Numbered from the stretch's first letter, positions 1 through 8,886 are shown. The stretch: 64,000 nt of DNA from Emcibacter sp. (GCA_021647465.1 JAKIUQ010000004.1:1-64000), one strand, 5' to 3'. The notes: a model not told the origin generated them from the letters alone. A program made the numbers and translations.

Positions 1-13
1 GTTTACTCAAAAG

Positions 14-45
14 CACAGGGGATGGGGAATTCCCCATCCCCTGTG
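14..45 (-). terminator. Perfect 32-bp palindrome, likely terminator of the leftmost gene
   Basis: The two 14-nt arms CACAGGGGATGGGG and CCCCATCCCCTGTG are exact reverse complements around a central AATT. It lies about 40 nt beyond the stop of the minus-strand gene at 85-522. Read on that strand, the stem is followed by CTTTTGAG, a short and imperfect U-tract. A bidirectional or factor-assisted terminator is the simplest reading, but a protein-binding palindrome is possible. Confidence 0.5.
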
Positions 46-84
46 AAACAGAAACAGGCAGCATAAATGACAACAGGATACACC

Positions 85-522
85 TTAACTTCGCTGCCAA
101 ACTGTGCAGACAATCAGGACCACTTCACCATTATTACACTGAGCAGCCAAGAATTCCCATCTTGCCTGCTTTCTATTAATGTCTGGATACTTTTGAATAA
201 GTAATTCAAATTTGTCTAATGCTCTTTTCACCGTTCCACTTTTGATGCCTTCGCGTACAACAGCCGTAAAGGTTAATTTGGCCGTATCATTATCCCATAA
301 ATTTTTTTTGCCCAACTCATCAATACCCAAAAAAATACTATTCATTAGATTTTTGAATGTGGCTCCTTTGAAAAATACCGCACCTTCCTCTGTGAAATGT
401 AATATTAAATTACCCCATTGCTCAGGATAAATTTCCTTACCCGCACGGTGGTATGCCTCTGCGACCAGAACAAAACCATTCGGGGGGCGGTTTCCATCAA
501 AAATATAATTATATTCGGACAT
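85..522 (-). CDS. Hypothetical protein, 145 aa
   Basis: I do not recognise this protein. It is 145 residues, with no signal peptide, membrane segment or cysteine cluster motif; the N-terminus is acidic and aromatic (MSEYNYIFDGNRPP) and the middle part looks globular. The ATG at 522 has a good ribosome site, AGGAAG eight bases upstream, which supports real translation. It lies between a strong palindrome and the integrase gene, so it is probably cargo of the integrative element whose end is at about 2098. No function can be proposed from sequence. Confidence 0.6.
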   Translation of the reverse strand: MSEYNYIFDGNRPPNGFVLVAEAYHRAGKEIYPEQWGNLILHFTEEGAVFFKGATFKNLMNSIFLGIDELGKKNLWDNDTAKLTFTAVVREGIKSGTVKRALDKFELLIQKYPDINRKQARWEFLAAQCNNGEVVLIVCTVWQRS

Positions 523-607
523 AATACACTTCCTGTAATGTGCCTGATTATTGAAATATGGCAGGCGGATCAGGAAATCCGCTTTTCGGGAGCTACCCTA
601 GCCATAT

Positions 608-1867
608 CTATCCGTGCAACTGCACAATATTTTCTGGATATTTCTTCCCGGCCATTATCTCCCTCAACCGCCGATCCCACGCATCAAGGGCCGCTTTCTT
701 CTCATCTGCATAATCATGGCGATTATATACCGCCGCCACGCCTGAAATGGTGCCGCTGGAATGGTTTAATATCTTTTCCACCACATGAATGGGGAAGCCC
801 ATCTTTGCCAACTGTGTCGCCACTGTGCGCCGGATGTCATGGACGCGCCACGGGGCTATTTCTTCCATGCCGTGCTTTTCCCGTTCCTTGGCAACTTCTG
901 CATCCAATCGCCTTTTTGCCTTTGAAAAGCCGGAAATTGGGCTGGACAAATCCTCTCCCTTGTCATTTGTACGCCCGGCGGTGCTGGTAAATAAATAAGC
1001 TGATTTTTGGTGAGGGATGCTGTCCAGTATCTCAAGGGCCATTCCAGATAGGGGAATATCATGCACCCGTCCGTTTTTGGCTATGTCCGCCGGAATCGTC
1101 CATATACCATTTTCAATATGTGACCACTTCAAGGTTGCCACTTCGCAACGCCTTTGACCCGTGAGGAATAACAGTTTGTAAAATGCGTTCATCGGGTAAG
1201 GCTGTTTTTCGATAGCCTGCCATACCAGCCTTATTTCCGGGTCACTCAATACCCTGTCCCGACTCTTTTCTTTCAGGGGTTGCTTGATCCCCGCCATCGG
1301 GCTGTGAGGGATAATATCTTTTTCCACCGCCCAATTGAAAAACCGCCGCCAATGCCGAAAAATAAGATTAACGCCGGATCGCGGCTTTGCCGCCAGTCTA
1401 TCAATCAGGCATATAATATCTGCCTTGGTTACATCCTTCACCAAACAATTCCCTATTTTGGGAATAAGGTGTTTTCCCAATGCCCATTCTGCTTGTGTAA
1501 CACTGCTCTCCCTATTTTTTGGCCGGGCATATGTTTCAATAAATCGGGCAACGGCTTCTTTCACCATTTCCGGCATATTTTGCCGTTCAATATTCTTTTC
1601 AGCCTGCGGGTTGCTCCCCAAGCTGATTTCTCCCAATAGACGCCGGGCCTCTTTTCGGGCCTTAGAAAGAGACAAAGCAGGATAACCACCAATATTGAAA
1701 CGCCACTGCTTGCCTTTTGTGCTGTAGCGCAAATCCCACGACCTTGTATTTTTTACCGTGATCCTGAGAATCAAGCCTTTAACAATTGTGTCACCTAATT
1801 CCGAATATCCTTTTTCAGGGGATTTTGTTTTCCTGATAAGGGGGTCGGTTAATTTTACCTTTGCCAT
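608..1867 (-). CDS. Tyrosine-type site-specific integrase (DUF4102/P4-like)
   Basis: This 419-residue protein has the layout of P4/CP4-57-type integrases: an N-terminal DUF4102 domain (about 1-90), a core-binding SAM-like domain (about 95-200) and a C-terminal catalytic domain (about 205-400). The catalytic set is visible: R239 in TGQRRCE, H343 and R346 in WRVHDIRR, H369 in ILNHSS, and the nucleophile Y381 in AAVYNRHDY. It appears intact. It is transcribed away from a tRNA-Arg 3' fragment that lies about 190 nt upstream of its start, the usual position of an island integrase relative to its att site. It should catalyse integration and excision at the tRNA-Arg(ACG) gene. Confidence 0.95.
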   Translation of the reverse strand: MAKVKLTDPLIRKTKSPEKGYSELGDTIVKGLILRITVKNTRSWDLRYSTKGKQWRFNIGGYPALSLSKARKEARRLLGEISLGSNPQAEKNIERQNMPEMVKEAVARFIETYARPKNRESSVTQAEWALGKHLIPKIGNCLVKDVTKADIICLIDRLAAKPRSGVNLIFRHWRRFFNWAVEKDIIPHSPMAGIKQPLKEKSRDRVLSDPEIRLVWQAIEKQPYPMNAFYKLLFLTGQRRCEVATLKWSHIENGIWTIPADIAKNGRVHDIPLSGMALEILDSIPHQKSAYLFTSTAGRTNDKGEDLSSPISGFSKAKRRLDAEVAKEREKHGMEEIAPWRVHDIRRTVATQLAKMGFPIHVVEKILNHSSGTISGVAAVYNRHDYADEKKAALDAWDRRLREIMAGKKYPENIVQLHG

Positions 1868-1886
1868 TCTTCACACCGCTCATTTC

Positions 1887-1921
1887 TAGTCACTAGCCTA
1901 AAAATTACTAGCCAGTGACTA
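1887..1921. promoter_or_regulatory. Inverted repeat just upstream of the integrase
   Basis: TAGTCACT (1887-1894) and AGTGACTA (1914-1921) are exact inverted copies spaced by 19 nt, and the symmetry partly continues inward (AGCC ... AGCC). It begins 20 nt upstream of the integrase start. It may be an operator for integrase autoregulation, or a recombination directionality factor or arm-type site. The symmetry is seen; the role is inferred. Confidence 0.45.
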
Positions 1922-2012
1922 ATCATATCACGGGTCTGGGTGAATTATAATGAAATGGGATGAAAGAAAAAATGAAGTAACCTCTTGATAAATAAAGAGT
2001 TATTTTTGATAC

Positions 2013-2039
2013 CTGAAAAAAGCTGAAAACCCCTGAAAA
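2013..2039 (+). repeat. Three CTGAAAA repeats phased at 10 bp beside the att core
   Basis: CTGAAAA occurs at 2013, 2023 and 2033, exactly 10 bp apart, ending 15 nt before the tRNA fragment. Helically phased short direct repeats next to an att core are typical of arm-type integrase or accessory-protein sites. No protein assignment is possible from sequence alone. Confidence 0.45.
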
Positions 2040-2053
2040 CGCATTATTTTAAA

Positions 2054-2098
2054 CTACGAATCTAGGGGTCGGGAGTTCGAATCTTCCCGAGCGCGCCA
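2054..2098 (+). other. att site: 3' fragment of tRNA-Arg(ACG)
   Basis: These 45 nt fold as the 3' half of a tRNA. The anticodon loop CTACGAA (2054-2060, anticodon ACG) is followed by the 3' anticodon stem TCTAG, a 5-nt variable loop, a T arm with loop TTCGAAT, the acceptor strand CGAGCGC, discriminator G and CCA (2096-2098). The 5' half is missing: the bases before 2054 do not pair with TCTAG. This is the duplicated attachment core left by integration into tRNA-Arg(ACG). Its orientation predicts that the intact tRNA gene and the rest of the element lie to the left, outside the window, and that 2098 is the right-hand boundary. Confidence 0.85.
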
Positions 2099-2314
2099 TC
2101 ATAAAATTAGATGTATAATTGGTATCTAGGACCTTGAAGGGTAAGGATATTTCTGGTGTTCCAAAGGCTTTTTTTCTTATATAGACAAATTACTCTGCGA
2201 AGGTGGGTTTAAGCACGGCCTGAATTGCCCCTCCCCTGTATTTTAGGTGATGTAGAATACAGTTGATAACAGGGGGCAGGTCACATAAATTATATAACGT
2301 TGAAAACAAACCAA

Positions 2315-2330
2315 CTACTATTATTAGCAG
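2315..2330. promoter_or_regulatory. Candidate operator, copy 1 (CTACTA-N4-TAGCAG)
   Basis: CTACTA TTAT TAGCAG is a near-perfect palindrome with a 4-nt centre. Similar palindromes occur at 7930-7945 and 8887-8902, each in front of another unit of the same module. With flanks, copies 1 and 3 (AACTACTANNATTAGYAG) match at 15 of 18 positions. It ends 135 nt before the chosen hydantoinase start. It is inferred to bind the MalT-like regulator encoded at 5143-7899. Confidence 0.5.
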
Positions 2331-2349
2331 TATGAGCGATTAGTCAAAT

Positions 2350-2370
2350 ATTGTTGGCCCTCCCAACAAT
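2350..2370. promoter_or_regulatory. Inverted repeat upstream of hydantoinase promoter
   Basis: ATTGTTGG and CCAACAAT are exact 8-bp arms around CCCTC. It lies between the shared palindrome and the promoter-like hexamers, without a U-tract, so an operator is more likely than a terminator. Not found in front of the other units of the module. Confidence 0.35.
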
Positions 2371-2396
2371 TTAGCATTCCTACCTATTATTAGTTT

Positions 2397-2425
2397 TGCT
2401 CTTCCGAGCCGCGTCTCGTCATAAT
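2397..2425 (+). promoter_or_regulatory. Possible sigma-70 promoter for the hydantoinase unit
   Basis: TTGCTC (2397-2402) and CATAAT (2420-2425, five of six to consensus) are separated by 17 nt, placing transcription start near 2432, about 33 nt before the start codon. The -35 is weak, as expected for an activator-dependent promoter. Confidence 0.4.
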
Positions 2426-2464
2426 GCTTCTTAGATTAAACTTTGAAGTATGGGAGTGCTGAAA

Positions 2465-4030
2465 ATGAGAATTGGCGTTGATGTAGGCGGTACAAATACC
2501 GATGCGGTATTAATGGATGGTCGTGACGTTATTGCAACCAGGAAGGCCCCGACAACAGAAAATGTTAGTGATGGTATTGTTGATGCTATTACCTCTGTAC
2601 TCGTGCAGTCCGCGACACCTTCGGAAAAGATACAATGCGTGATGATTGGGACAACTCAATTTACGAATGCATTCGTAGAACGGCGCAATTTGGTGGGGGT
2701 TGGTGTCATTCGCCTTAGCTTGCCGGCATCACGGGGTATTCCACCCCTTACAGACTGGCCCGATGATATCCGGGCCGTTATCGGTGATAACATGCATATG
2801 ATCAGGGGGGGATATCAATATGATGGCCGCATAAATAGCGAACTTGATGAAAAAGGAATTCTGGCGGCTGCACGTCAATTGAAGGCAAAGGGAATAAAGG
2901 CCATAGCCATATCGGGTCTTTTTTCCCCTATTAACAGTGCCATGGAAGAGCGGGCCGAAGAAATCATTCTGAATGAGATTCCTGACAGCATTGTAACCCT
3001 GTCATCAAGAATTGGAAGGATTGGCCTTATAGAGCGGGAAAATGCGGCCATTATGAATGCCAGTCTCGCAGAGCTTTCTGTAAAAATTGTCTCATCCTTT
3101 CGACGGGCTCTCGGTGATCTTGGCATCACGGCGCCTTTTTATATCAGCCAGAATGATGGCACCTTGATGAAAGCGGAATTTGTCGAGAAATATCCTGTTC
3201 TAACCTTTGCATCAGGGCCAACAAACAGCATGCGGGGCGCGGCATATTTGTCGGGCATAGAGAATGCTTTGGTTGCTGATATTGGTGGCACGACCACAGA
3301 TATTGGAATGTTAATGAATGGCTTTCCCCGAGAATCGTCGCTTACGGTCGATATCGGCGGGGTTCGAACAAATTTCCGTATGCCGGATATTCTGGCCATT
3401 GGGCTGGGTGGGGGATCAATTGTTAATACTGACAGAGCCTTGCGTGTTGGCCCACAGTCCGTCGGCTATAAATTGATGGACGATGCCATGGTCTTTGGGG
3501 GCAAAATATTAACCGCAAGTGATATCGCCGTTGCCGCCGGTTACGCAGACTTTGGTGATCCGGCCTTGGTTAAAGGACTTTCGCCAAAGATTGTCTCCGA
3601 TGCTGTTAGACGCATCCATGAGATTGTCACGGAGGGCATAGACAAAATGAAAACCAATGCAGACCCTGTTCCCCTTATTCTTGTGGGCGGCGGCGCGGTA
3701 TTGATTGATCGGGACATTCCCGGAACGTCTGAGGTTATTACCCATGAGCATGGCGGGGTTGCCAATGCCATTGGGGCTTCGATTGCACAGGTGGGCGGTG
3801 ATATTGACCGTGTTGTCTCCTATGACGCATTGGGAAGAGAGCAAGCTCTGGCTGAAGCAAAAGAAGAAGCCATAGAAGCTGCAATAACCGCAGGAGCAGA
3901 ACCGGGTAGCGTTCAGGTGGTCGATATTGAAGAAATCCCCTTATCATATGTGCCGGGTGGCTCTGTTCGCTTGCGTATTAAAGTAGCAGGGGATCTGAAT
4001 TTAGATAATATTGCGAGGGCAGGAAAATGA
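2465..4030 (+). CDS. Hydantoinase/oxoprolinase family protein (HyuA-type)
   Basis: This 521-residue protein belongs to the actin-like-fold hydantoinase A/oxoprolinase family. The N-terminal domain opens with the phosphate-binding motif GVDVGGTNTDAVLMDG, and a second glycine-rich motif, ADIGGTTTDIGML, starts the large domain at about residue 270. The family opens hydantoin-like or lactam rings, often with ATP. It is shorter than full HyuA (about 690 aa) but typical for versions paired with a DUF917 gene. The start at 2465 is preferred over 2450 because GGGAG lies eight bases upstream. Its stop overlaps the next gene by ATGA, so the two are translationally coupled. No HyuB-type gene is present, so the exact substrate is open. 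Confidence 0.85.
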   Translation: MRIGVDVGGTNTDAVLMDGRDVIATRKAPTTENVSDGIVDAITSVLVQSATPSEKIQCVMIGTTQFTNAFVERRNLVGVGVIRLSLPASRGIPPLTDWPDDIRAVIGDNMHMIRGGYQYDGRINSELDEKGILAAARQLKAKGIKAIAISGLFSPINSAMEERAEEIILNEIPDSIVTLSSRIGRIGLIERENAAIMNASLAELSVKIVSSFRRALGDLGITAPFYISQNDGTLMKAEFVEKYPVLTFASGPTNSMRGAAYLSGIENALVADIGGTTTDIGMLMNGFPRESSLTVDIGGVRTNFRMPDILAIGLGGGSIVNTDRALRVGPQSVGYKLMDDAMVFGGKILTASDIAVAAGYADFGDPALVKGLSPKIVSDAVRRIHEIVTEGIDKMKTNADPVPLILVGGGAVLIDRDIPGTSEVITHEHGGVANAIGASIAQVGGDIDRVVSYDALGREQALAEAKEEAIEAAITAGAEPGSVQVVDIEEIPLSYVPGGSVRLRIKVAGDLNLDNIARAGK

Positions 4031-5118
4031 AAATAGAATTAAATGACCTTGAGGATTTTGCCCGGGGGGCCGCGTTTCTTGGGACGGGCGGCGGGGGCGA
4101 CCCCTACATCGGGCGGCTGCTGGCAAAGCATGCCATTAAGGAATATGGCAATCCTGTAATAATTGAACCGGAAGATTTGGCCAATGATGCTCTTGTTTTT
4201 GCCATAGCCATGTTGGGGGCGCCAACGGTTTTAGTGGAGAAGGCCGCTTGCGGCGACGATATTGATTTGGCCATAGACAAGCTTTCTGAACGGCTGGGTC
4301 GCAGGCCGGATGCTTTGATCCCCATAGAAATCGGCGGCATTAATTCTACCATACCAATTGTCGCCTCCGCAAGGAGCGGAATACCGTTGGTTAATGCGGA
4401 TGGTATGGGCCGGGCTTTTCCTGAAATACAGATGGTGACTTTCAATGTATATGGCTATCCCCCGACACCGTTATCGGTCGTTGACGAGCATCTGAATGCG
4501 GTTGTTATTGATGCAGAGAATGCCAAAACAGCGGAGGATTTAGTCCGCTCCGTTGCTATTCAGATGGGGCTTAGTGTTATGACAGCTAATTATCCCGTAT
4601 CTGGCGCAGTGGTTAAAAAATATGCGGTTAAACATACCCTGACCCTAGCGCTTGAAATCGGGCGCGCCATTCACCATGGGCGCGCGCAAGGTGAACCGGT
4701 CGCCAGCTTGCTGTCGTATTTGGGCTCTACGGAATATTACAAGCATTGTAAAATTTTGTTTGACGGGAAAATTGTTGATATTAAAAGGGACACAATCAAG
4801 GGTTTTTCCGTAGGACACTGCCGTATCGCCCCCTTGTCCGGCGAGGGGGATAGCGTCGAGATAATTTTCCAGAATGAGAATCTCGTCGCCAAAATTAATG
4901 ATAAACTCATCGCCATGGTTCCGGATTTAATATGTGTTGTTGACAGGGAAACAGCAGAACCCATCCCCGTGGAGGCGCTCCGGTATGGACAGCGGGTTAA
5001 AGTTATTGGCGCCAGTGTCCCCCCGGTAATGCGCACCCCCGAAGCCATAAAGATATTTGGGCCGCGTGCTTTTGGTTTTGAGGAGGACTATATCCCCATT
5101 GAAGACATTTCTTCATAA
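4027..5118 (+). CDS. DUF917 / S-methyl-thiohydantoin desulfurase family protein
   Basis: A 363-residue member of the DUF917 family, recognised by its N-terminus (LEDFARGAAFLGTGGGGDP) and the following SIPIEIGGINSTIP-like region. The family (Pfam PF06032) is now described as S-methyl thiohydantoin desulfurase, which releases methanethiol from S-methylated thiohydantoins to give hydantoins; that assignment is from memory of the family. The gene overlaps the upstream hydantoinase by four bases and is followed 24 nt later by the regulator, so all three probably form one transcript. Context supports a step feeding a hydantoin to the hydantoinase. The precise substrate is not deducible. Confidence 0.8.
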   Translation: MKIELNDLEDFARGAAFLGTGGGGDPYIGRLLAKHAIKEYGNPVIIEPEDLANDALVFAIAMLGAPTVLVEKAACGDDIDLAIDKLSERLGRRPDALIPIEIGGINSTIPIVASARSGIPLVNADGMGRAFPEIQMVTFNVYGYPPTPLSVVDEHLNAVVIDAENAKTAEDLVRSVAIQMGLSVMTANYPVSGAVVKKYAVKHTLTLALEIGRAIHHGRAQGEPVASLLSYLGSTEYYKHCKILFDGKIVDIKRDTIKGFSVGHCRIAPLSGEGDSVEIIFQNENLVAKINDKLIAMVPDLICVVDRETAEPIPVEALRYGQRVKVIGASVPPVMRTPEAIKIFGPRAFGFEEDYIPIEDISS

Positions 5119-5142
5119 CAGGCAGGTTAAGGAAATTGACTG

Positions 5143-7899
5143 GTGAAATCACCTTGTTATACTGATTATATGAACGAAGATAGTCAGATAGGAGATTCAA
5201 GTTTAAGTTCTTGGCTGGTTACGGCCAAAGTTATGCCGCCCAAACACCATATCACTTTGGCTGAACGTAAATCTGCTCTTGATATATTGCTCCACAATCA
5301 GGAACCCTCCGTTACAATATTGGAAGCGACAGGGGGATTTGGCAAAACAACATTGCTCTCTTTATGGCGTATTAAGCTGTTGGATATGGGGCAGATTGTT
5401 GCATGGGTTACGTTTGACGCCGAAGATACGGCAAATACACTCATAACTTATTTTACCTATGCATTTCAGACATCCGGTTTGAATATGGACCAGTCTAACC
5501 TTCTGTTAGACAGTGGTTCTGAGCGCCTGGACCCGCTTCATCAGTTAAATATTCTGATTAGCTTCCTCCAGAATGTTGATAAAAAAATTGTTCTTATGCT
5601 GGATGATGTTGATCGTGTGATTGATCAGGAAGCCCTGAAAATATTAAATATGATCATCCGTCATGCGCCGGATAATCTTCATATTGCCATCGCCTATAGA
5701 CACAATCCCGGCATTGCTTTGAGCAATCTTTTGCTTGATGGTACCGCCATAAGGCTGACGGCTTTTGATTTGCGTTTTTCTTACGATGAAATTGATAATT
5801 TTTTTGAGGGCCGTCTGTCAAAACGGGATATGGAAACTATTCATGAGCGTTCAGAAGGCTGGCCAGTTGCCCTGCGTTTGATAAAAAAGGAAATTGATAA
5901 TAATTGGGATTATATAGATAAAATTCAGCATTTTTCCGGCGGGAGAGGATTAGTCTCTGAATATTTCAATGAACAATTATTTATACGCCTGACTGAGGAA
6001 GAAAAGACTTTTCTGCTGGATATTTCAATCTTGGAATGGCTCGAAGCACCCCTGATCGATGCCGTAAGAGAAACAACCAATGCCAGCTATATTTTAAATG
6101 AAATATTGCATTTGGAAGGTATTATAGTGCCTTTGGAAGGGAAGGGTGACACCTACAGATTACATGCTTTATTCAAAGATTTCTTATTTGATTTATATAA
6201 AGCCAAAAAACCGGATCGGTTTCTCAATCTCCATCGCAAGGCCGCTTATGTTCTGGCAAAAAGAAACCGGTTATTGACCGCCTTACGTCATGCCACCCAC
6301 GCGGGGGATAAAATACTGATCGGTGAAATACTTGAACAGGCCGGGGGCATAAAACTATGGGTCAGGGAGGGGATGACACGTATCATCCCGGCAAATCAGC
6401 TGATTGATGACGAAATAATCAGTTATTTCCCAAGGCTTGGATTATTGCGTTGTATCGTTCTGATAAAAACAGGCCATATTAAGGCCGCTCAGGCTCTCTA
6501 TAATCATATAGAGAAGGAAACTTCAGGTTTTCAAAAGGACAGAATAGGCGGGGATGATAGCTCTTTATATATGGATCATACGGTAATTCGTTCCATGCTG
6601 GCCGCCTATGCCGGTTTGCCATTAAGCAGCGAGGTGATTTCTTTGGTATCTAATGAAATTAATAATATTGAGGATGTTGAATCCAGTATGATTGGCTTTT
6701 ATAATAACATGCTTTGCCTTGCTAAATATCAACGGGCTGATTTTTCCGAAGCTTGGTATCACGGGCAGGAATCTGCAAGTTATTATAAAAAAATAGGCTC
6801 TGAATATGGTAATATATTCATTGATTTTCACTTTGGTGCCATTGCCATGGCGCAGGGGAAAGCCTCTGAGGCCTTTGACTATATTTCAAGGGCTTCAAGA
6901 AATGCACATCGTTTCTTTCCAACAGATAAAGAGCCCCGCTTAATTGGAGAAATATTAACGGCGGAATTAAAGCTTGAAAAAAATGATATAAAAAAATTGA
7001 GCGGAAAATTTGAAGATATCACCAAGCGTTTGTACGAAAGTGAGGCATGGTTTGATATTTATGCTGCCGCCTATAGTGTTGCTGTGGAAATAATCAAAGA
7101 ACAGGGCGTTAAGGATACAGAAGAATTCTTGAGGGATGCCATAGAGCGTGCCGAAGAAAAAGGCCTTTCAAAACTGATTGATTTCCTCGTGGCCTTGCAG
7201 GTTCATATCCTTATTACTGATGGGCAGAATGATAAGGCGCAATTGCTTTATGACAAGTCTGACATTCCAAAGACCATAGACAAAATTTTTAATCTTGAAA
7301 ATAATTCCTGGAGAGAAGTGGAAATATATTCGTTTTGTTTTATTTTGATCAAGATGACGACATCTGCTTTTGATGAAGCGCGAACAGTTCTGTCTACATT
7401 TCTGGCTTTTTCTGAGAAAAGAAACCTTGTTCGTTCTCTTATTCGTTGTCTAGTCTTTGCCGCAAGGTTGGAGAATAGTGCCAATGATAATGCTCTGGCT
7501 AATTCTTATTTAGAGAAGGCCTTAAAACAGTCCCTTCAAAATGATTATATCAGGCCATTCATCCGTGGTGGGGAACAAATAAAAAATCTTCTTATGGGGT
7601 TTAAAAATATAGAGAGCAATGATAGGGAGCTGATATTTCAGGCCGATAAGATCATCTCTCAGTTTCGACATGCTCAGAATTCTGATATGCCAGAAATCAT
7701 ATTTAGCCAAAAAGAGATTGAAATATTGCAAGGGCTTAATCAGGGCCTGCAGGATAAAATGATTGCGCTGAACTTGGGAGTTACACCGCATGCCGTACGT
7801 TATCACCTTAAAAAAATCTATGTAAAAACCAAGGCAAAAAACCGGATTCAGGCCGTTAACAGAGCCAAAGAACTTTGCATTATCAAAAATAGTATCTAA
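5143..7899 (+). CDS. MalT-like (LuxR-type) ATP-dependent transcriptional activator
   Basis: This 918-residue protein has the STAND/MalT layout. The N-terminal NTPase has a Walker A motif ATGGFGKTT (62-70) and a Walker B motif IVLMLDDVD (about 150), followed by a winged-helix region, a long helical TPR-like sensor (about 370-840), and a C-terminal LuxR helix-turn-helix (FSQKEIEILQGLNQG ... VRYHLKKIYVKTKAKNR). Such proteins bind ATP and a small inducer and activate catabolic operons. A GTG start at 5143 is chosen because AAGGA lies nine bases upstream; the ATG at 5170 has no ribosome site. The gene follows the DUF917 gene directly. It is the obvious regulator of this module and the candidate partner of the palindromes at 2315, 7930 and 8887. 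Confidence 0.9.
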   Translation: MKSPCYTDYMNEDSQIGDSSLSSWLVTAKVMPPKHHITLAERKSALDILLHNQEPSVTILEATGGFGKTTLLSLWRIKLLDMGQIVAWVTFDAEDTANTLITYFTYAFQTSGLNMDQSNLLLDSGSERLDPLHQLNILISFLQNVDKKIVLMLDDVDRVIDQEALKILNMIIRHAPDNLHIAIAYRHNPGIALSNLLLDGTAIRLTAFDLRFSYDEIDNFFEGRLSKRDMETIHERSEGWPVALRLIKKEIDNNWDYIDKIQHFSGGRGLVSEYFNEQLFIRLTEEEKTFLLDISILEWLEAPLIDAVRETTNASYILNEILHLEGIIVPLEGKGDTYRLHALFKDFLFDLYKAKKPDRFLNLHRKAAYVLAKRNRLLTALRHATHAGDKILIGEILEQAGGIKLWVREGMTRIIPANQLIDDEIISYFPRLGLLRCIVLIKTGHIKAAQALYNHIEKETSGFQKDRIGGDDSSLYMDHTVIRSMLAAYAGLPLSSEVISLVSNEINNIEDVESSMIGFYNNMLCLAKYQRADFSEAWYHGQESASYYKKIGSEYGNIFIDFHFGAIAMAQGKASEAFDYISRASRNAHRFFPTDKEPRLIGEILTAELKLEKNDIKKLSGKFEDITKRLYESEAWFDIYAAAYSVAVEIIKEQGVKDTEEFLRDAIERAEEKGLSKLIDFLVALQVHILITDGQNDKAQLLYDKSDIPKTIDKIFNLENNSWREVEIYSFCFILIKMTTSAFDEARTVLSTFLAFSEKRNLVRSLIRCLVFAARLENSANDNALANSYLEKALKQSLQNDYIRPFIRGGEQIKNLLMGFKNIESNDRELIFQADKIISQFRHAQNSDMPEIIFSQKEIEILQGLNQGLQDKMIALNLGVTPHAVRYHLKKIYVKTKAKNRIQAVNRAKELCIIKNSI

Positions 7900-7929
7900 A
7901 AAATAACACTCATTTTAAACGGCAAAATA

Positions 7930-7945
7930 CTATTCATTTGAGTAG
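7930..7945. promoter_or_regulatory. Candidate operator, copy 2 (CTATTC-N4-GAGTAG)
   Basis: CTATTC ATTT GAGTAG has the same half-site architecture and 4-nt centre as the sites at 2315 and 8887. It ends 137 nt before the racemase start, close to the 135 nt seen for copy 1. A further inverted half-site, CTACTCAA, lies at 7976-7983 and pairs exactly with TTGAGTAG (7938-7945). It is the weakest of the three copies in sequence match. Confidence 0.4.
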
Positions 7946-8081
7946 TCATGGCTACCGTTCAGGGTAAGCTTATCGCTACTCAATATTTATCGTTCCTACT
8001 TCCCATACGCTTTGTTTCCGAACAGTGAACCTGTCAATATACTTGCAAGTATTATAAGAAAATTGGAAGGAAATAATTCTT

Positions 8082-8807
8082 ATGTCAATTGTGATCCACC
8101 TCATAACGCCCATCATTACAAAAGGTATCCGTACGCTTGATGATATCGCCGAATATGCCAGTGGTGATGTTGAATTTCGACACTCTTTGCTCGACAAAGG
8201 CCCTTCATCCATCGAATCTGAATATGATGAGGCCCTTGCTGTCCCCGACACAATTCAGAAAGCCATAGAGGCAGAAAAGGCGGGGGCTGATGCAATTGTC
8301 ATAGATTGCATGGGTGATCCCGGGCTTAAGGCCGTGCGTGAAGTGGTATCCATCCCGGTACTTGGTCCTGCGGAAACGAGCATGCATGCCGCCGCGATGA
8401 TGGGGCGAACTTTCACGGTTGTAACTGTTCTGGACGGTGTGGTGCCAATGCTTCATAATCTGGCAAAAATATATGGAACAGCGGAGAAAATGATTTCTAT
8501 GCGAGTCATCAACTTGCCCGTTCTGGAGATTGAGAAAAATTTTGAAAAGGCACAGATAATGTTGGCTCAAGCATCGCTTGCGGCAATAAAGGACGATGGG
8601 GCAGATGTTATTATTTTGGGATGCACAGGCTTTCTCGGATGTGCTGAGAAAATAACAGAACTCCTTGAATCCAATGGTTTGGATATTCCTGTGATTGATC
8701 CGATACCGCTGACGGTCATGACCGCCGTAGCCTTCGCAAAAACAGGCTTAAGGCATAGCAAGAAAACGTATGCGCCGCCACGAGACAAGCTAATCGTAGG
8801 TTTTTAA
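8082..8807 (+). CDS. Hydantoin racemase (Asp/Glu racemase superfamily)
   Basis: A 241-residue cofactor-independent racemase. The two catalytic cysteines are visible as C76 in VIDCMGDPG and C181 in ILGCTGF, the same positions I recall for characterised rhizobial hydantoin racemases. The enzyme interconverts D- and L-5-substituted hydantoins by a two-base mechanism, so that a stereospecific hydantoinase can use all of the substrate. AAGGAA eight bases upstream supports the ATG. It is a single-gene unit between the regulator and the TonB receptor, with the candidate operator at 7930-7945 in front. Its presence is the best evidence that the module acts on hydantoins. Confidence 0.88.
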   Translation: MSIVIHLITPIITKGIRTLDDIAEYASGDVEFRHSLLDKGPSSIESEYDEALAVPDTIQKAIEAEKAGADAIVIDCMGDPGLKAVREVVSIPVLGPAETSMHAAAMMGRTFTVVTVLDGVVPMLHNLAKIYGTAEKMISMRVINLPVLEIEKNFEKAQIMLAQASLAAIKDDGADVIILGCTGFLGCAEKITELLESNGLDIPVIDPIPLTVMTAVAFAKTGLRHSKKTYAPPRDKLIVGF

Positions 8808-8886
8808 TGGCTCAGCATTGGAGATAGCGCCTGGTTTGTTGTGAGGAGAAACATCTGTATTTGTTACATATATATATCTTCAGGAA

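Larger units (their letters stand above)
2099..2464. other. Intergenic region between att site and hydantoinase gene
   Basis: I see no convincing gene in these 366 nt. They hold CTGTATT/AATACAG, a 7-bp inverted repeat at about 2237-2263; the shared palindrome at 2315-2330; a second inverted repeat ATTGTTGG-N5-CCAACAAT at 2350-2370; and a promoter-like pair at 2397-2425. It is the control region of the hydantoinase transcription unit. Confidence 0.6.
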
